A stretch of DNA of 64,000 nucleotides, from positions 1 to 64,000 of the forward strand of contig NW_027102661.1 in NCBI RefSeq assembly GCF_036373705.1, written 5' to 3'. This DNA comes from Amia ocellicauda. Its lineage: Eukaryota; Chordata; Actinopteri; Amiiformes; Amiidae. Both the position numbers and the translations under genes were made by a program. This document shows, piece by piece, positions 1-10,966 of the stretch. Within the stretch, counting starts at the first letter, position 1. Every line of letters starts with the position of its first letter. The notes below the pieces were generated by a model. That model did no database searches, was not told the origin of the DNA, and saw only the letters and a program-made list of their open reading frames with translations.

Positions 1-1216
1 CAGGCTGCAGACATATACTCACAGTTATCAGATACCGGGGCTAACGGCCTTTCAGATTCTTGAAAGGTTACGGTTCTCGAAGGTAAAACGAAACAAGCCC
101 TCGATGTGGAAGGCCTTTCGTTGTCTCGAACCACGTTTCTTAATACTGTTAGACAGGATAATTTTTTAAAATTAACAAAACTGGACTCAAACATCTTACA
201 GAAACGTTATACAAACAAACAGGGGTTTAGTTCTTACCCGGTCGGCAGACAGCCTGTCTAGGGACAACCATTTCTCTTGGTCGATCCTCGGAGACATTAA
301 TCACAGGCCTTTCGATAGTTTCTGTGTAATTAAAGAGACCGGCATTAATATATATTAAAACGTTTTCATAACTCTAATGAGCCGCTTCAAAACCACACAC
401 ACCCATGCATAAGAACCCATGAGCGCAAACACAAAAATCTTACCGTCGTTGTTCCAGATGATCTCCTCAGCGTTGGGAATTAACTCCTGTTGACTGGTTG
501 AAAAATAATTTTACAGAACTTAAAACAGATGTTATAGCCTTATTTACAATACATGCACACAACACGCTCTGAGTCAATGAAAATAATCTGAAGACTTGCC
601 TAAAAACTCGTTTAAATCGAATCGCTGATGTTGTTTCCGGACATTGTTGATCTTTAGTCTTAAATCGAAAGGTCAGTATGAGTCTGTCGAGCTGAAGACC
701 AGACCTTCATACTTATACTGATGGCCACATGCCGGATCTGTTTGTAAGGCATTGTTCTGGTCTGGCCTTTGTGCCACCCTGTTACCAATTAACATATCAA
801 AACCAACCAATAAAATGACACTGCATCAAATTTCAAATAGAAACCAAGATGGAGACGATCTCTCTCCTCTCTACTCTAAACTTTTATTAGAACCTTTTGG
901 TCTCTCAAAAAAACATTTTTAAGCATCAAGACCTATAGTCAACAACCACTAAGAATATTTCAGGCCTTTATAAGCGCTAAAAAACAACCTGAGCCTAGAA
1001 AATAACTATAAAGATCAAAAATAACTAGCGCTTTTACAGTGATTTTTTTTTTTTTTTTTATAGCGATGCTTTGTTTGGTATTAAACAAGTCACAAACTAC
1101 TCAGAACAGCGTTTATCCCCGCAAAAGAGATATTTGGGTTTATTTTACAAAGCTTATAAATTATATAGGTTAAAAGTATTCTGAATGTTTTGATATCACA
1201 CGCCATACCAACTGTT
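1..1216 (+). mobile_element. E0: right-end fragment of a Maverick/Polinton, truncated on its right
   Basis: This stretch is nearly identical to the right-end region of E2 that starts near 25534, so the element body lies outside the window. Similarity stops near 1216, where tRNA-array sequence begins; the last ~870 bp and the terminal inverted repeat are missing. It carries minus-strand exons 4 (23-145), 3 (238-321), 2 (444-497) and 1 (600-644) of the spliced right-end gene. Exon 1 has a one-base deletion, and the splice acceptor before exon 2 is AA instead of AG. The rest is AT-rich and shows no gene. Confidence 0.85.
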
Positions 1217-1516
1217 GTCTTCTACACCTTACGGTAGCAACAAATCTAACTACTGCTTTACTTTAACAATAATAATGACGGCGACCACGATGACAACAAG
1301 AACAACAACAACAAGAACAACAACAACAACATCATCATCATCATCATCGTCAGATTTTAATTAAAAGTGGCTACACCAGCGTTTACAATTTCAACCTGTC
1401 GACGGACGGACGCTCTGAGTGCATCGATTGCGGGCACTCCAATGAAGAAAAGACACCCACCGCCTCCGGGGAACCACGAGGGCAAGCATGACGAAAAGGG
1501 CCAGCCCACAGTAGGC

Positions 1517-1589
1517 TGTTTCCGCCCGGTTTCGAACCGGGGACCTTTCTCGCGTTAGGCGAACGTGATAACCACTACACTACGGAAAC
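1517..1589 (-). tRNA. tRNA-Val (AAC), probably degraded
   Basis: 73 nt on the minus strand. The acceptor stem, the T arm with TTCGAAA loop and the D arm match vertebrate tRNA-Val. The anticodon loop is CTAACGC (anticodon AAC, position 37 changed), and the 3' side of the anticodon stem reads GAGAA, which leaves a mismatch. It could be a pseudogene. Confidence 0.7.
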
Positions 1590-1889
1590 TGACACCGCTG
1601 CCTCTTGCTTCAAATGGTTACCGTTAAAGCCTGCTGGTAAAACGGGCTCAGGTGTTTCAGGTCGGCTAGGCTGTGAGAAGTGCGGCGAAAGGATGCCATT
1701 TTCACAGACCTGTTTGGCATTGCTAAAGGGCACATCAGGACACTTCGGAAACTCTTTCAAAGGCAGGACGCCCTGCGCTCTGACAGTGCCTGCACTTAAC
1801 CCAACAAGGTGATGCTGAATGGCTTGTTCAAACGGCTGGTGGTCTTCCGTCACCACCAGACTATGAGAGCTATACTGCGCCTTCAACTA

Positions 1890-1895
1890 CATAAG
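1890..1895. repeat. CATAAG target-site copy left of E1
   Basis: The six bases next to the E1 inverted repeat are identical to the E2 target duplication. E1 has lost its right end, so its second copy cannot be checked. Confidence 0.75.
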
Positions 1896-2080
1896 AGTAG
1901 ATAGTAGGGTTTTTTGGGCGCGGCCTATTTTGTTATGACGTATGCCCTAAGCTTATTAATATTCCTACGTCATAATTGGGGGGCGTGATTTTAGGTAGAG
2001 TTATTTCCTTAATTATTCCTACGTCATATCCGTCAGAAAGTGTGCACCCATAAAACCCTGAACAACAAGGCCACCCATAA
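1896..2080 (+). repeat. Left terminal inverted repeat of E1
   Basis: 185 bp, beginning AGTAGATAGT. It is the reverse complement, with few mismatches, of the right ends of E2, E3 and E4. It contains three TGACGTA cores (one direct, two inverted) and GC boxes. Confidence 0.9.
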
Positions 2081-2124
2081 ATACCCCCACCCCTCTGAAG
2101 GCAACGCCCCGAAACTCTCCTCTC

Positions 2125-2132
2125 TATTTAAG
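2125..2132 (+). promoter_or_regulatory. TATA-like box of ORF1 (E1)
   Basis: TATTTAAG lies about 70 bp before the ORF1 ATG at 2199 and just inside the inverted repeat, so the repeat with its TGACGTA sites is a plausible upstream promoter. The E2 equivalent is at 12224-12231. Confidence 0.5.
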
Positions 2133-2198
2133 AACCCGCGCTTCTTTTAGGCAATACCTCTTTAATTCTCAGCTTCTGAAACATCCCGCTTCTTCAAC

Positions 2199-2603
2199 AT
2201 GTCCAGCGACATCAACATGAAACCCCGCAAGAAACAATCCCGGGCAAGGGTTCCTGTACTCACCAATTTGAAGATTGAATGCTCCTGGGTGTTGATCTGG
2301 GGGGCTCGACGGGGTTACCGCTTTAAAAGGGATCCCAGCTATGTTGGAGTGGAGCTTCTTGCTTTGGGAGAGAAGGAGGGTACGTTGGAACCTTTTGAGA
2401 CGGTAATTGAATACTCTTATGAGGACTGGTTGAAGGTGATGGCCTGGAGAGATCTGGGGCTTGTGGATAAGACTCTAGAAGGCTTGCAAGAGGGTCCAAG
2501 AGAATGCGAAATGGAGTCTCCGACTCAGGGTTTTGAAAGGTGTGAATGGGAAAGCTTGCAGAACTACGACAGACGACGTGTGGGGTTTTGGAGGGGGGTC
2601 TGA
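2199..2603 (+). pseudogene. ORF1, E1 copy, internally deleted
   Basis: The N-terminal ~120 codons match the intact E2 gene at 12298. A 281-bp deletion, equivalent to E2 12668-12948, then shifts the frame and gives a short unrelated tail. The missing part is not a clean intron, because the joined bases do not fit a GT-AG excision. Confidence 0.8.
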
Positions 2604-2706
2604 CGGCTCAGGGGCTACTCTCTTCTAAGAGGGCGGTGTGTCGTGACGTAGTGAAGAGATAGGATAAAAGGTGCAACAATTCATTCATGGTTTAAAATTA
2701 AAGAGA

Positions 2707-3555
2707 ATGTCTTACCCGAAAGCTGCGGACGTCGACAGGCTCTACAGGCCTCTTCAAACCCGGGATCACCCCTGGTTCTATTCCCCAGATTTTGTATACA
2801 CTCTGGAACCCTTTGACTGTGGTTACTCTCCAAGACCTCAGACCCCGGTCCCTCAGGACGAAACAACATGCGGTGCGATGGATGTCCAAATGAGTCTCGG
2901 GGATCCCCAGCCTCTGGAGCTCATGGAGGGCCTCGATTTTGCCGAACTGTCTACCGTCTGTGCGTCTCAGGAGGGGGTCAGTCCAATGGATGGAGAAACA
3001 CCCCACAAACCACCAGGCTACCCAATGAGCATCGGACTGTCCCGGGGGCGTGATGAAGACGCAGGATTTATGCCCGGGGTATGTGACCAAGTAAGCAGAG
3101 TGGTTAAAAGCACCCTGGTGTATATTCTGAGTGCTCTCATCGACCGAGCTCTGAAAGAAGTCTGTCGGGGGTGTGAAGTGAATCACCCCAGTCAGTTGAG
3201 ACACAGTTGTTTGTTTGAACCAGACCGTTACTATTTCCTGTTCTATTTCAACGTGTTTTACAGAAGACTGAACAAACCGTGGCTGAAACCGGCACTAATC
3301 AAGGCGCTCTCTTACTCCCACATACATGTCACTGTGGGACAAGTCCAGAAAATCATAGATGAGATTTTGCTGGAGCTGAAAAAGGAGCCGTTTATAATAG
3401 AGAAACTTGGGCAGCTGCTCAATGACCTGGATGAGCCGAGTAGAAAAACCGCTGGCAAGCTAAAAGCTTATTTCTTCCGTAAAGAAGTTAAAGCTGGGGG
3501 CAGCGACGAAGAATTCGACATCTACGCCACTGATTCAGACTCTGACCTGAACTAA
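2707..3555 (+). CDS. ORF2, accessory protein with Cys-His motif (E1 copy)
   Basis: An intact 282-residue frame from ATG; the same length is open in E3 and E4. Visible parts are a Pro/Tyr-rich N-terminus (1-60), an acidic low-complexity stretch (60-125), and a central region with a Cys-x2-Cys then His-Pro-Ser-Gln and His-x2-Cys arrangement that could bind zinc. Next come aromatic and helical segments, and an acidic Asp/Ser tail (final ~20). Upstream are a TGACGTA site and a TATA-like GATAAAAGG. It lies with ORF1 and ORF3 at the left end, where animal DNA viruses often keep host-interaction genes; that role is inference. I do not recognise the family with certainty. Confidence 0.7.
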   Translation: MSYPKAADVDRLYRPLQTRDHPWFYSPDFVYTLEPFDCGYSPRPQTPVPQDETTCGAMDVQMSLGDPQPLELMEGLDFAELSTVCASQEGVSPMDGETPHKPPGYPMSIGLSRGRDEDAGFMPGVCDQVSRVVKSTLVYILSALIDRALKEVCRGCEVNHPSQLRHSCLFEPDRYYFLFYFNVFYRRLNKPWLKPALIKALSYSHIHVTVGQVQKIIDEILLELKKEPFIIEKLGQLLNDLDEPSRKTAGKLKAYFFRKEVKAGGSDEEFDIYATDSDSDLN

Positions 3556-3567
3556 GGGACTTTGAAC

Positions 3568-3960
3568 ATGGGGAATGTTCTGGACTGCTTCTGCAACTGG
3601 TTCTGTCATCAACACTCTGCAGCTAACCTGAGAGCGCTATTACACCATGTGCTTGACAGAAAAGTAGCCAACGCGAGCCTTTTCTCTACAGATTTAACCA
3701 TCGATGAGGATCAACTTTCAAACCTGGAAAAGTGAATGGCTGCTGTAACAAAGACCGGGGGGTACGAACACTGGGATGAAGGGCTCAAGGGGGCCAAGAA
3801 TGATATTAGGCCATTTCATCAACATCTGTATGACCTTTTACTGAGCATGTTTAATACACCTCTGTTTAATTTTAAAATAGGTCATATTGTTGTTTTATTT
3901 ACATATGTAACTGAGGTGTGTGCCTACAAGATAAAGAAACAGGTATATTTGTTGATATAG
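3568..3960 (+). pseudogene. ORF3, Bcl-2-like candidate, E1 copy with early stop
   Basis: Starts MGNVLDCFC, as in E3 and E4. A TGA at 3733-3735 interrupts the frame, which then continues open to 3960. See the E4 copy (45777) for the family assignment. Confidence 0.7.
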
Positions 3961-4132
3961 ATCAAGTAACCAATCATCTGATTTCATTTTGTCTGGACCG
4001 TAGAAAAAATTGTTGTGTATGTTATACTTTTCACAAATGTCTTAAAAGGGGTATCTGCTCTCCTGAAGTTGAATAAAAAACCTTGTATAAAAACTTTGCG
4101 CATAGTGTGGGTCTGTGTGGTTATTTGACAGA

Positions 4133-5224
4133 ATGACTCGGCAAGCTCCCCAAATGCAGGAACTATACTACAACCCAGCCAAGATTGGGGGTTTGGCGGG
4201 TAAGAAGGGTTTTCAAAGAGGACTCGCTGAGGCCGGAGTGAAGGTTAATGATGTGGTTGTTTCAGAATGGTTACGGGAACAAGACGCCTATACCTAACAT
4301 AAACCTCTCAGGATTAACTTTAAAAGAAACCGCGTATATGCAACTGACATAGACTCACAATGGCAAATGGATCTAGTCGATATGTCAAATTTATCAAAAC
4401 ATAACAATGGTCACAAATTGATGTTTATGTGTATCGATGTGTTATCAAAATATGCCTGGGCTCGCATTCTACATAATAAAACAGGTCGGGCGGTGACAAG
4501 GGCCTTTGAGGATATATTGTCCCAGGGTCGATGTCCTAAAAAACTGCAGACTGATAAAGGAAAAGAGTTTCTCAACAGAGAATTTCAGAATCTACTGAAG
4601 AGACACAAAATACATCATTTCACCACCGGTAATGAGCTTAGGGCATCGGTATTGGAGAGGTTTAACCGCACCATAAAGACCAAAATGTGGAGATATTTTA
4701 CAGCGGTCAACACGTTCAAGTATTTTGATAAAGTTCAGGATTTTATCGATGCTTACAACCAAGGGTATCACACCAGTATTAAAATGAAGCCTAAAGATGT
4801 TGATCAAAGTAATTCTTTTAAGGTCTATAAAAAATTATACGGACCATTTATTAAGAAGGGAAAAACTACTTATAAGTTCAACATCGGTGATGTGGTTCGC
4901 GTTTCAAAGCTAAGGAGTACTTTTGCCAAAGGTTATGAAGAAACATTTTCTGACGAATATTTTACAGTTACCGAACAGTTGGCTAGAGACCCACCCGTGT
5001 ACCGGTTAAAAGACTATGACGGGGAGGATATAGAAGGAACGTTTTACGAAGCCGAGTTACAAAAAATTATTGTGGGTAAAGACAGTGTATACAGAGTTGA
5101 AAAGATATTAGCTGAAAAAACCCAGAACCGGAAAAAATATGTGTTGATGAAATGGCTTGGATGGCCTGAAAAGTTCAATAGTTGGGTCCCGGAACAACAG
5201 GTTTGCGATATTCAATCCTTATAA
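4133..5224 (+). pseudogene. Integrase, E1 copy with one nonsense codon
   Basis: Same architecture as the E2 gene at 13778. A TAA at 4295-4297 replaces a leucine codon near residue 55; the remainder, with the catalytic core and chromodomain, stays open from about 4298 to 5224. Unlike E2, it keeps the 13-residue segment between the core and the C-terminal region. The glutamate of the DDE triad is present, within LERFNRT. Confidence 0.9.
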
Positions 5225-5270
5225 CAACTTGCCCGCGGGTGTGTTGTGGGCATTACTTTCGATACTCAAG

Positions 5271-6003
5271 ATGGAATCAGGAGGCTTCTACGTGACTCTA
5301 CCCAGTAACGCCTCTCTCGATATATACCCTAAAAATGAAATATCCAGTTACACGGTACAATTTGGAAAATCTATAGATCTAAGGGGGTCGTGGGAAGTGG
5401 GGTTGGCGGAAATACAGTATCCTTACACTTGGGCTGTTTTACAAGATAAGGATGCCACCTTCGCCATTTTTGATGATGTTAAAAAGAGTCAATGGACATT
5501 CACGATACAAGGAGGTTATTATGACAATGTGGATAAAATATTAGATGAGATGCATAAACAGTTCTCAGAAGGCACCCTCAACATCAAGCTATATTACAAC
5601 CCTATTAAAAACAGAGTGTACAAGGTGTCAAAACCAGGTATTAGCATTCAAACCAGCGGCCAACTGGGGCGTATATTTGGGATCTATTCTGACACAGAGA
5701 GCAGGTTCTCAGAAGTGGTGGGGCGGCTTTTACACTCTTTATGTGTATACGGATATCATAACCCACCAGAGGGTCGGGGATAGTTATGTCCCCCTTTTGA
5801 GAAATGTACTTATTAAAGGTAAAAGCAATGACATGGTCACAATTACTTATGACAAGCCACACTACGTACCAGTCTCAAAGACCCAATTTGACAACATCAC
5901 GATCGAAGTAAAATCGGATCAGAATATCAACGTACCCTTCCGCTTCAGTAAAGTTATTGTCAAACTACATTTTCGACCCCTGAAACAGTTTGTACATTAT
6001 TAA
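5271..6003 (+). pseudogene. Minor capsid (penton-like) protein, frameshifted (E1 copy)
   Basis: Maverick single-jelly-roll minor capsid protein, expected at the capsid vertices. Evidence is the N-terminal FYVTLPSNAS followed by SWEVGLAEIQYP, and later LYVYTDIITHQRVGDSYVPL, PHYVPV and a VPFRF...KVIVKLHFRP ending, all hallmarks of this family. The ATG at 5271 is preferred because the upstream ATG of other copies is TTG here. Near 5720 the reading moves to another frame, which stays open to TAA at 6003. The same shift is in E2, E3 and E4. Confidence 0.85.
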
Positions 6004-6004
6004 A

Positions 6005-6493
6005 ATGGCTACCTCGAGGGGTTATGTAGATCCTAGCGCCTATGTGGATTATTACAAGATGCAAGCCGGGAACGGCTTGCCCGGTTTTGTAGGAGCCCCC
6101 ACAATGTATGGCGCCGGTCTAGGAGGACTCTTTCATGGTCTCTTTAGAATGGCCGTACCCCTGCTTAAGAGAGGCTTTGCTATAGCCAGACCCCACTTGA
6201 AATCAGCGGCTAAAAATATTGTTAGTGACGTGTTCACCAATGTTATGAACCGGGCAGCTAGCCATGAGCATCAGGAGGGTTCGGGTCTCATGGTAATGGC
6301 GAGGAGGGGGGGTAAAAGAAGAAACAGCATGTGTCCACCAGGGCGACGAAGATCCGTGGCTAACAAAAAACGAAGAATCTCTCATTCTCCAACATATCGT
6401 GGAAACACTCGGAGAAGGAAGCAGCACAAGAAAAAACCTGCAAAAAGAAAGTCTCAAAGAAAGAAAAATAGAGCCTCAGGATACATCTTTTAA
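6005..6493 (+). CDS. Basic virion core-like protein (E1, intact)
   Basis: 162 residues. The N-terminal part has DYYKMQAGNGLPGF and a Gly-rich GAPTMYGAGLGGLF segment, then a helical stretch (about 50-90), then a very Arg/Lys-rich C-terminal half (about 103-158). This pattern is common to Maverick/adintovirus proteins compared with adenovirus core proteins, and DNA condensation in the particle is the likely role. The ATG follows the penton stop by one base and the major capsid ATG follows its stop by two bases, so the virion genes are packed tightly. Only this copy lacks the one-base loss near codon 20 seen in E2-E4. Confidence 0.8.
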   Translation: MATSRGYVDPSAYVDYYKMQAGNGLPGFVGAPTMYGAGLGGLFHGLFRMAVPLLKRGFAIARPHLKSAAKNIVSDVFTNVMNRAASHEHQEGSGLMVMARRGGKRRNSMCPPGRRRSVANKKRRISHSPTYRGNTRRRKQHKKKPAKRKSQRKKNRASGYIF

Positions 6494-6495
6494 AC

Positions 6496-7811
6496 ATGTC
6501 TTTTGTCAACAGTCTATCGGAAGAATGCGTCAAATCAGAACTGGATCTGTTTACAGTTCCATACACTCAAACGAGTATAGATAAGATCATATATGTAGAG
6601 ATTCCCCCTCTTTCTGCAATTTCAGACACGGCCCCTCTGGAGTTTTTTATAGCTGGCAATGGCGAGGATTATATTGATTTGAATAACACATTTATTTTAA
6701 TGAACTGTAAAGTGACTGATTAGGATGGCGATGCAATCGAGAAGACGGCCAACGCTGGGGTCATCAATTAATCAATTACCCGGTGGCCACCATGTTTTCA
6801 CAGGTGGATGTGACCCTGGGAGATCGGCTCATTAGTCAAAGCAGCAATACTTACCCCTATAGAGCCATGATGGAGTGTATCCTTAATTATAGTGAGGAGA
6901 CCCTAAGCAAACAGTTCAGCCCCGGCCTTCTCTTCAAAGACATCCCGGAAGCTATGGACGACAAGGATCCAGAGGGACTCAATAAGGGTTTGCAAAAAAG
7001 ATCGGCCTCTTCAACAGAAGGGAGGACCTTTGAGCTAATGGGGCATATCCATGCAGACATATTTTTCCAAGAAAAACTCATGCTCAACGGGGTAGACATT
7101 AAAATTAAAATGATCCGTAGTAAAAGTGCTTTTTGTCTGATGACCCCTGATACGGAAAAATATAAACTGACCATATTATCGGCCTCGCTGTTTGTGAAAT
7201 AAGTGTCCGTCTCCCCGGCGGTTAAACTAGGACACGCGCTGGCGTTAGTGACGGCAAACGCCAAGTACCCGATCGAAAGAGTCTATATGAAAGTCCACAG
7301 TATCCCCGCAGGGACACGGGTGATGAACCAGGAAAATCTGTTTCTAGGACAGCTCCCAAAACAGGTTATTATAGGTCTCGTGGATAATGATGCATTTACC
7401 GGGGTTTACAACAAGAACACCTTTAACTTTAAACATTATAACGCGGAATTTATAGCATTGTACGTCGATGGTGTGCAGGTTCCATCCAGACCTTTTCAAC
7501 CTGACTTTGAAAACGGCAATGCGGTTCGTGAATATTACAGTCTAGTACTGGCTACGGGTCGCCATCTCAAGGATCAAACTCTGCTGATCGATCGCCGGGA
7601 ATACTGCAGCGGTTACACCCTGTATGGTTTCAACCTGACCCCTGACGAAGAGTGTGGACAACATATTTCACTGATGAAGACGGGCAATATGCGTTTGGAG
7701 ATGCGTTTCAAGCAGCCTCTACCACACACTGTAAATATGGTCGTGTATGCTGTGTTTGACAACATTATTGAGGTGAATCAGAGGAGAAACGTTCCGTATG
7801 ATTATTATTAA
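6496..7811 (+). pseudogene. Major capsid (hexon-like) protein, E1 copy, multiply broken
   Basis: Double-jelly-roll major capsid protein of Mavericks (see E2 at 16090). Lesions are TAG at 6721-6723 (common to E2 and E3), an 8-bp duplication near 6765 that shifts the frame, and TAA at 7200-7202. The three remaining open pieces are 6496-6723, 6783-7202 and 7203-7811. Confidence 0.9.
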
Positions 7812-7812
7812 A

Positions 7813-8160
7813 ATGAACACCAGAGAGCTCAACCACATCATGAATGCCCTGGCCGGCTCACGGAAACTGTTTCAAGGAGTCTACGCCTGCGATCAGCTGC
7901 CTAAATTTAAGATCAAGAATTTACCTGCAATGTACATAATCAACACACACCCTAAAAATATGCCCGGAGAACATTGGCTGGCTATTTATCTAAGGGAGGA
8001 CCACCGTGGTGAATTTTTTGATTCCTATGCAAACCCCCCGGATTTCAGACCTTTCCCTCGGAAGATCAATAACTTTCTGCTCAACAACTGTCAAGAAACC
8101 ATTTACAGCGGTCGTCAAGTACAAAGTCTTCAGACCTTCACTTGTGGTCAGCACTGTGTG
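7813..8160 (+). pseudogene. Adenain-type protease, E1 copy, 3' truncated
   Basis: Residues 1-116 of the 185-residue protease are present, including the His, Asp and first Cys of the active site. The frame then enters tRNA-array sequence at about 8161 and stops at once. The truncation marks the right boundary of E1. Confidence 0.9.
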
Positions 8161-8184
8161 CACTAGCACGCATGCACCGCGGGT

Positions 8185-8257
8185 TGTTTCCGCCCGGTTT
8201 CGAACCAGGGACCTTTCGCGTGTGAGGCGAACGTGATAGCCACTACACTACGGAAAC
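8185..8257 (-). tRNA. tRNA-Val (CAC)
   Basis: 73 nt, minus strand. Anticodon stem TTCGC/GCGAA encloses loop CTCACAC (anticodon CAC). Acceptor GTTTCCG pairs with CGGAAAC, and the T loop is TTCGAAA. One G-T wobble in the T stem is tolerable. It appears functional. Confidence 0.93.
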
Positions 8258-8355
8258 CGACCTGTCCTGGTGTTTCGAATGGCTCCCATCGAAGCCGGCT
8301 GGTAAAACGCGCACAGGCGTTTCCCGTGGGCCAGCCTGTGAGATAAAGGTTTCTA

Positions 8356-9540
8356 CACTCACCTAAAGGATTATTAGGAACACCTGTTCAATAACCAACC
8401 AATCATATGGCAGTTGCTTCAATGCATTTAGGGGTGTGGTCCTGGTCAAGACAATCTCCTGAACTCCAAACTGAAAGTCTGAATGGGAAAGAAAGGTGAT
8501 TTAAGCAATTTTGAGCGTGGCATGGTTGTTGGTGCCAGACGGGCTGGTCTGAGTATTTCACAATCTGCTCAGTTACTGGGATTTTCACGCACAACCATTT
8601 CTAGGGTTTACAAAGAATGGTGTGAAAAGGGAAAAACATCCAGTATGCGGCAGTCCTGTGGGCGAAAATGCCTTGTTGATGCTAGAGGTCAGAGGAGAAT
8701 GGGCCGACTGATTCAAGCTGATAGAAGAGCAACTTTGACTGAAATAACCACTCGTTACAACCGAGGTATGCAGCAAAGCATTTGTGAAGCCACAACACGT
8801 ACAACCTTGAGGCGGATGGGCTACAACAGCAGAAGACCCCACCGGGTACCACTCATCTCCACTACAAATAGGAAAAAGAGGCTACAATTTGCACAAACTC
8901 ACCAAAATTGGACAGTTGTTGCCTGGTCTGATGAGTCTCGATTTCTGTTGAGACATTCAGATGGTAGAGTCAGAATTTGACGTAAACAGAATGAGAACAT
9001 GGATCCATCATGCCTTGTTACCACTGTGCAGGCTGGTGGTGGTGGTGTAATGGTGTGGGGGATGTTTTCTTGGCACACTTTAGGCTCCTTAGTGCCAATT
9101 GGGCATCGTTTAAATGCCACGGCCTACCTGAGCATTGTTTCTGACCATGTCCATCCCTTTATGACCACCATGTACCCATCCTCTGATGGCTACTTCCAGC
9201 AGGATAATGCACCATGTCACAAAGGTTGAATCATTTCAAATTGGTTTCTTGAACATGACAATGAGTTCACTGTACTAAACTGGCCCCCACAGTCACCAGA
9301 TCTCAACCCAATAGAGCATCTTTGGGATGTGGTGGAACGGGAGCTTCGTGCCCTGGATGTGCATCCCACAAATCTCCATCAACTGCAAGATGCTATCCTA
9401 TCAATATGGGCCAACATTTCTAAAGAATGCTTTCAGCACCTTGTTGAATCAATGCCACGTAGAATTAAGTCAGTTCTGAAGGCGAAAGGGTGTCAAACAT
9501 AGTATTAGTATGGTGTTCCTAATAATCCTTTAGGTGAGTG
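8356..9540 (+). mobile_element. Tc1/mariner DNA transposon, 1185 bp
   Basis: Inverted ends beginning CACTCACCTAAAGGATTATT are flanked by a TA duplication (8354-8355 and 9541-9542). The same spacer elsewhere in the array reads without interruption across the TA, which gives the empty site. It holds one transposase gene, now dead. Confidence 0.95.
8483..9502 (+). pseudogene. Tc1-family transposase with two nonsense codons
   Basis: 339 codons in one frame, interrupted only by TGA at 8978-8980 and TGA at 9227-9229. It has an N-terminal paired-type helix-turn-helix (about residues 20-50), then the catalytic DDE domain: Asp in WSDES, Asp in FQQDNAPCH and Glu in SPDLNPIEHLWD, with D-E spacing typical of Tc1. 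With no shift in frame, the insertion is fairly young, but it cannot make its own transposase. Confidence 0.95.
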
Positions 9541-10004
9541 TATTTTCACTGACCTATTTTGCATTGCTCAAGGACACATCAGGACACTTTGGAAACTCTT
9601 TCAAAGGAAGAACGCCCTGAGCTATGACAAGACTTACACTTACCCCAACAAGGTGATGCTCAATGGCTTGTTCAAACAGCTGCTGCTCGTCTTGTGCCAC
9701 CATCAGACAATCACAGAGCTATTGTGCCTTCTACACCTTACGGTAGCTTTACTTTAACAATAATAATGACGGCGACCACGACGACAAAAAGAAAAACAAG
9801 AACAACAACAACAACAACAAGAACAATAACATCATCATCAGATTTTAATTAAAAGTGGCTACACCAGCGTTTACAATTTCAACCTGTCGACGGACGGACG
9901 CTCTGAGTCCAACAATTTCGGGAACTCCAATGAAGAAAAGCCACCTACTGCCTCTGGGGAACCACGAGGGCAAGCAGGACGAAAAGGGCCGGCCCACAGC
10001 AGGC

Positions 10005-10077
10005 TCTTTCCGCCCGGTTTCAAACCGGGGACCTTTCGTGCGTTAGGCGAACGTGATAGCCACTACACTACGGAAAC
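10005..10077 (-). pseudogene. tRNA-Val (AAC) pseudogene
   Basis: 73 nt. Anticodon AAC is readable in loop CTAACGC, but the closing pair of the anticodon stem is C-A. The T loop is TTTGAAA instead of TTCGAAA, which weakens the B box, and the acceptor end has a change at 10006. Confidence 0.7.
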
Positions 10078-10735
10078 CAACCCGTCCTGGTGTTTCGAAT
10101 AACTCCTATCGAAGCCGGCTGGTAAAACGCACACAGGCGTTTCCCGTGGGCCAGCCTGTGAGATAAAGGTTTCTATTTTCACTGACCTATTTTGCATTGC
10201 TCAAGGGCACATCAGGACACTTTGGAAACTCTTTCAAAGGAAGAACGCCCTGAGCAATGACAAGACTTACACTTACCCCAACAAGGTGATGCTCAATGGC
10301 TTGTTCAAACAGCTGCTGCTCGTCTTGTGCCACCATCAGACAATCACAGAGCTATTGTGCCTTCTGCACCTTACGGTAGCAACAAATCTAACTACTGCTT
10401 TACTTTAACATTAATAATGACGGCGACTACGACGACAACAAGAACAACAACAACAACAACAACATCAACAAGAACAACAACAACATCATCATCATCATCA
10501 TCAGATTTTAATTAAAAGTGGCTACACCAGCGTTTACAATTTCAACCTGTCGACGGACGGACGCTCTGAGTGCACCGATTTCGGGATACTTCGGAAACTC
10601 TTTCAAAGGCAGGACGCCCTGCGATCAGACAGTGCCTGCACTTAGCCCAACAAGGTGATGCTGAATGGCTTGTTCAAACGGCTGGTGGTCTTCCGTCACC
10701 ACCAGACTATCAGAGCTATTTTGCGCCTTCAACTA

Positions 10736-10741
10736 CATAAG
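10736..10741. other. Empty Maverick target site
   Basis: CATAAG occurs once here between CTTCAACTA and AGTAACAGC. In E2 the same flanks are separated by the element and CATAAG is duplicated. Other empty sites are at 28213-28218, 61377-61382 and 62972-62977. Confidence 0.85.
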
Positions 10742-10966
10742 AGTAACAGCAATGTCACCGATCCTGCTACGGTCGTATTGCAACAGCAACGACATGTATC
10801 GATTTTAAAAGTGTCAGTTCCAGCGCCTCGCAAAGCTACCCTTCTGCGATCATTTGTTCTCAAGGTCAGGATTTCTTGCCACTCCGAGGAAGAGAAAACG
10901 ACGGCCGGCCATGGGGCAGAGAGATGAGGACGGGTAACACGGCACTGGCACGCGTGCACTGCGGGT

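Larger units (their letters stand above)
1217..1895 (-). repeat. tRNA-Val array unit between E0 and E1
   Basis: A single array unit: a leader segment, an AAC/ATC trinucleotide tract at about 1285-1350, one tRNA-Val(AAC)-like gene, and a spacer that ends with CATAAG directly against the left end of E1. Related units occur at 8161-11994, 27628-28649 and 60101-64000. Short open frames through the trinucleotide tract are low-complexity artefacts. Confidence 0.85.
1896..8160 (+). mobile_element. E1: left 6.3 kb of a Maverick/Polinton
   Basis: It begins with a complete left inverted repeat and runs through ORF1, ORF2, ORF3, integrase, penton, core, major capsid and part of the protease. Near 8160 the protease reading frame passes directly into tRNA-array sequence, so the whole right half is absent. 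It has the only unshifted copy of the core gene, but ORF1, integrase, penton and major capsid are all disrupted. Confidence 0.9.

Noticed and set aside
1285-1350. Thr/Ser-rich open frames through AAC/ATC tracts in the array
   Set aside because: Simple trinucleotide repeats; the translations are low-complexity and differ in length between units.
2540-2600. E1 ORF1 as a spliced or retro-copied form of E2 ORF1
   Set aside because: The absent 281 bp would leave ACAGACG instead of the sequence expected after GT-AG removal, so it is a deletion.
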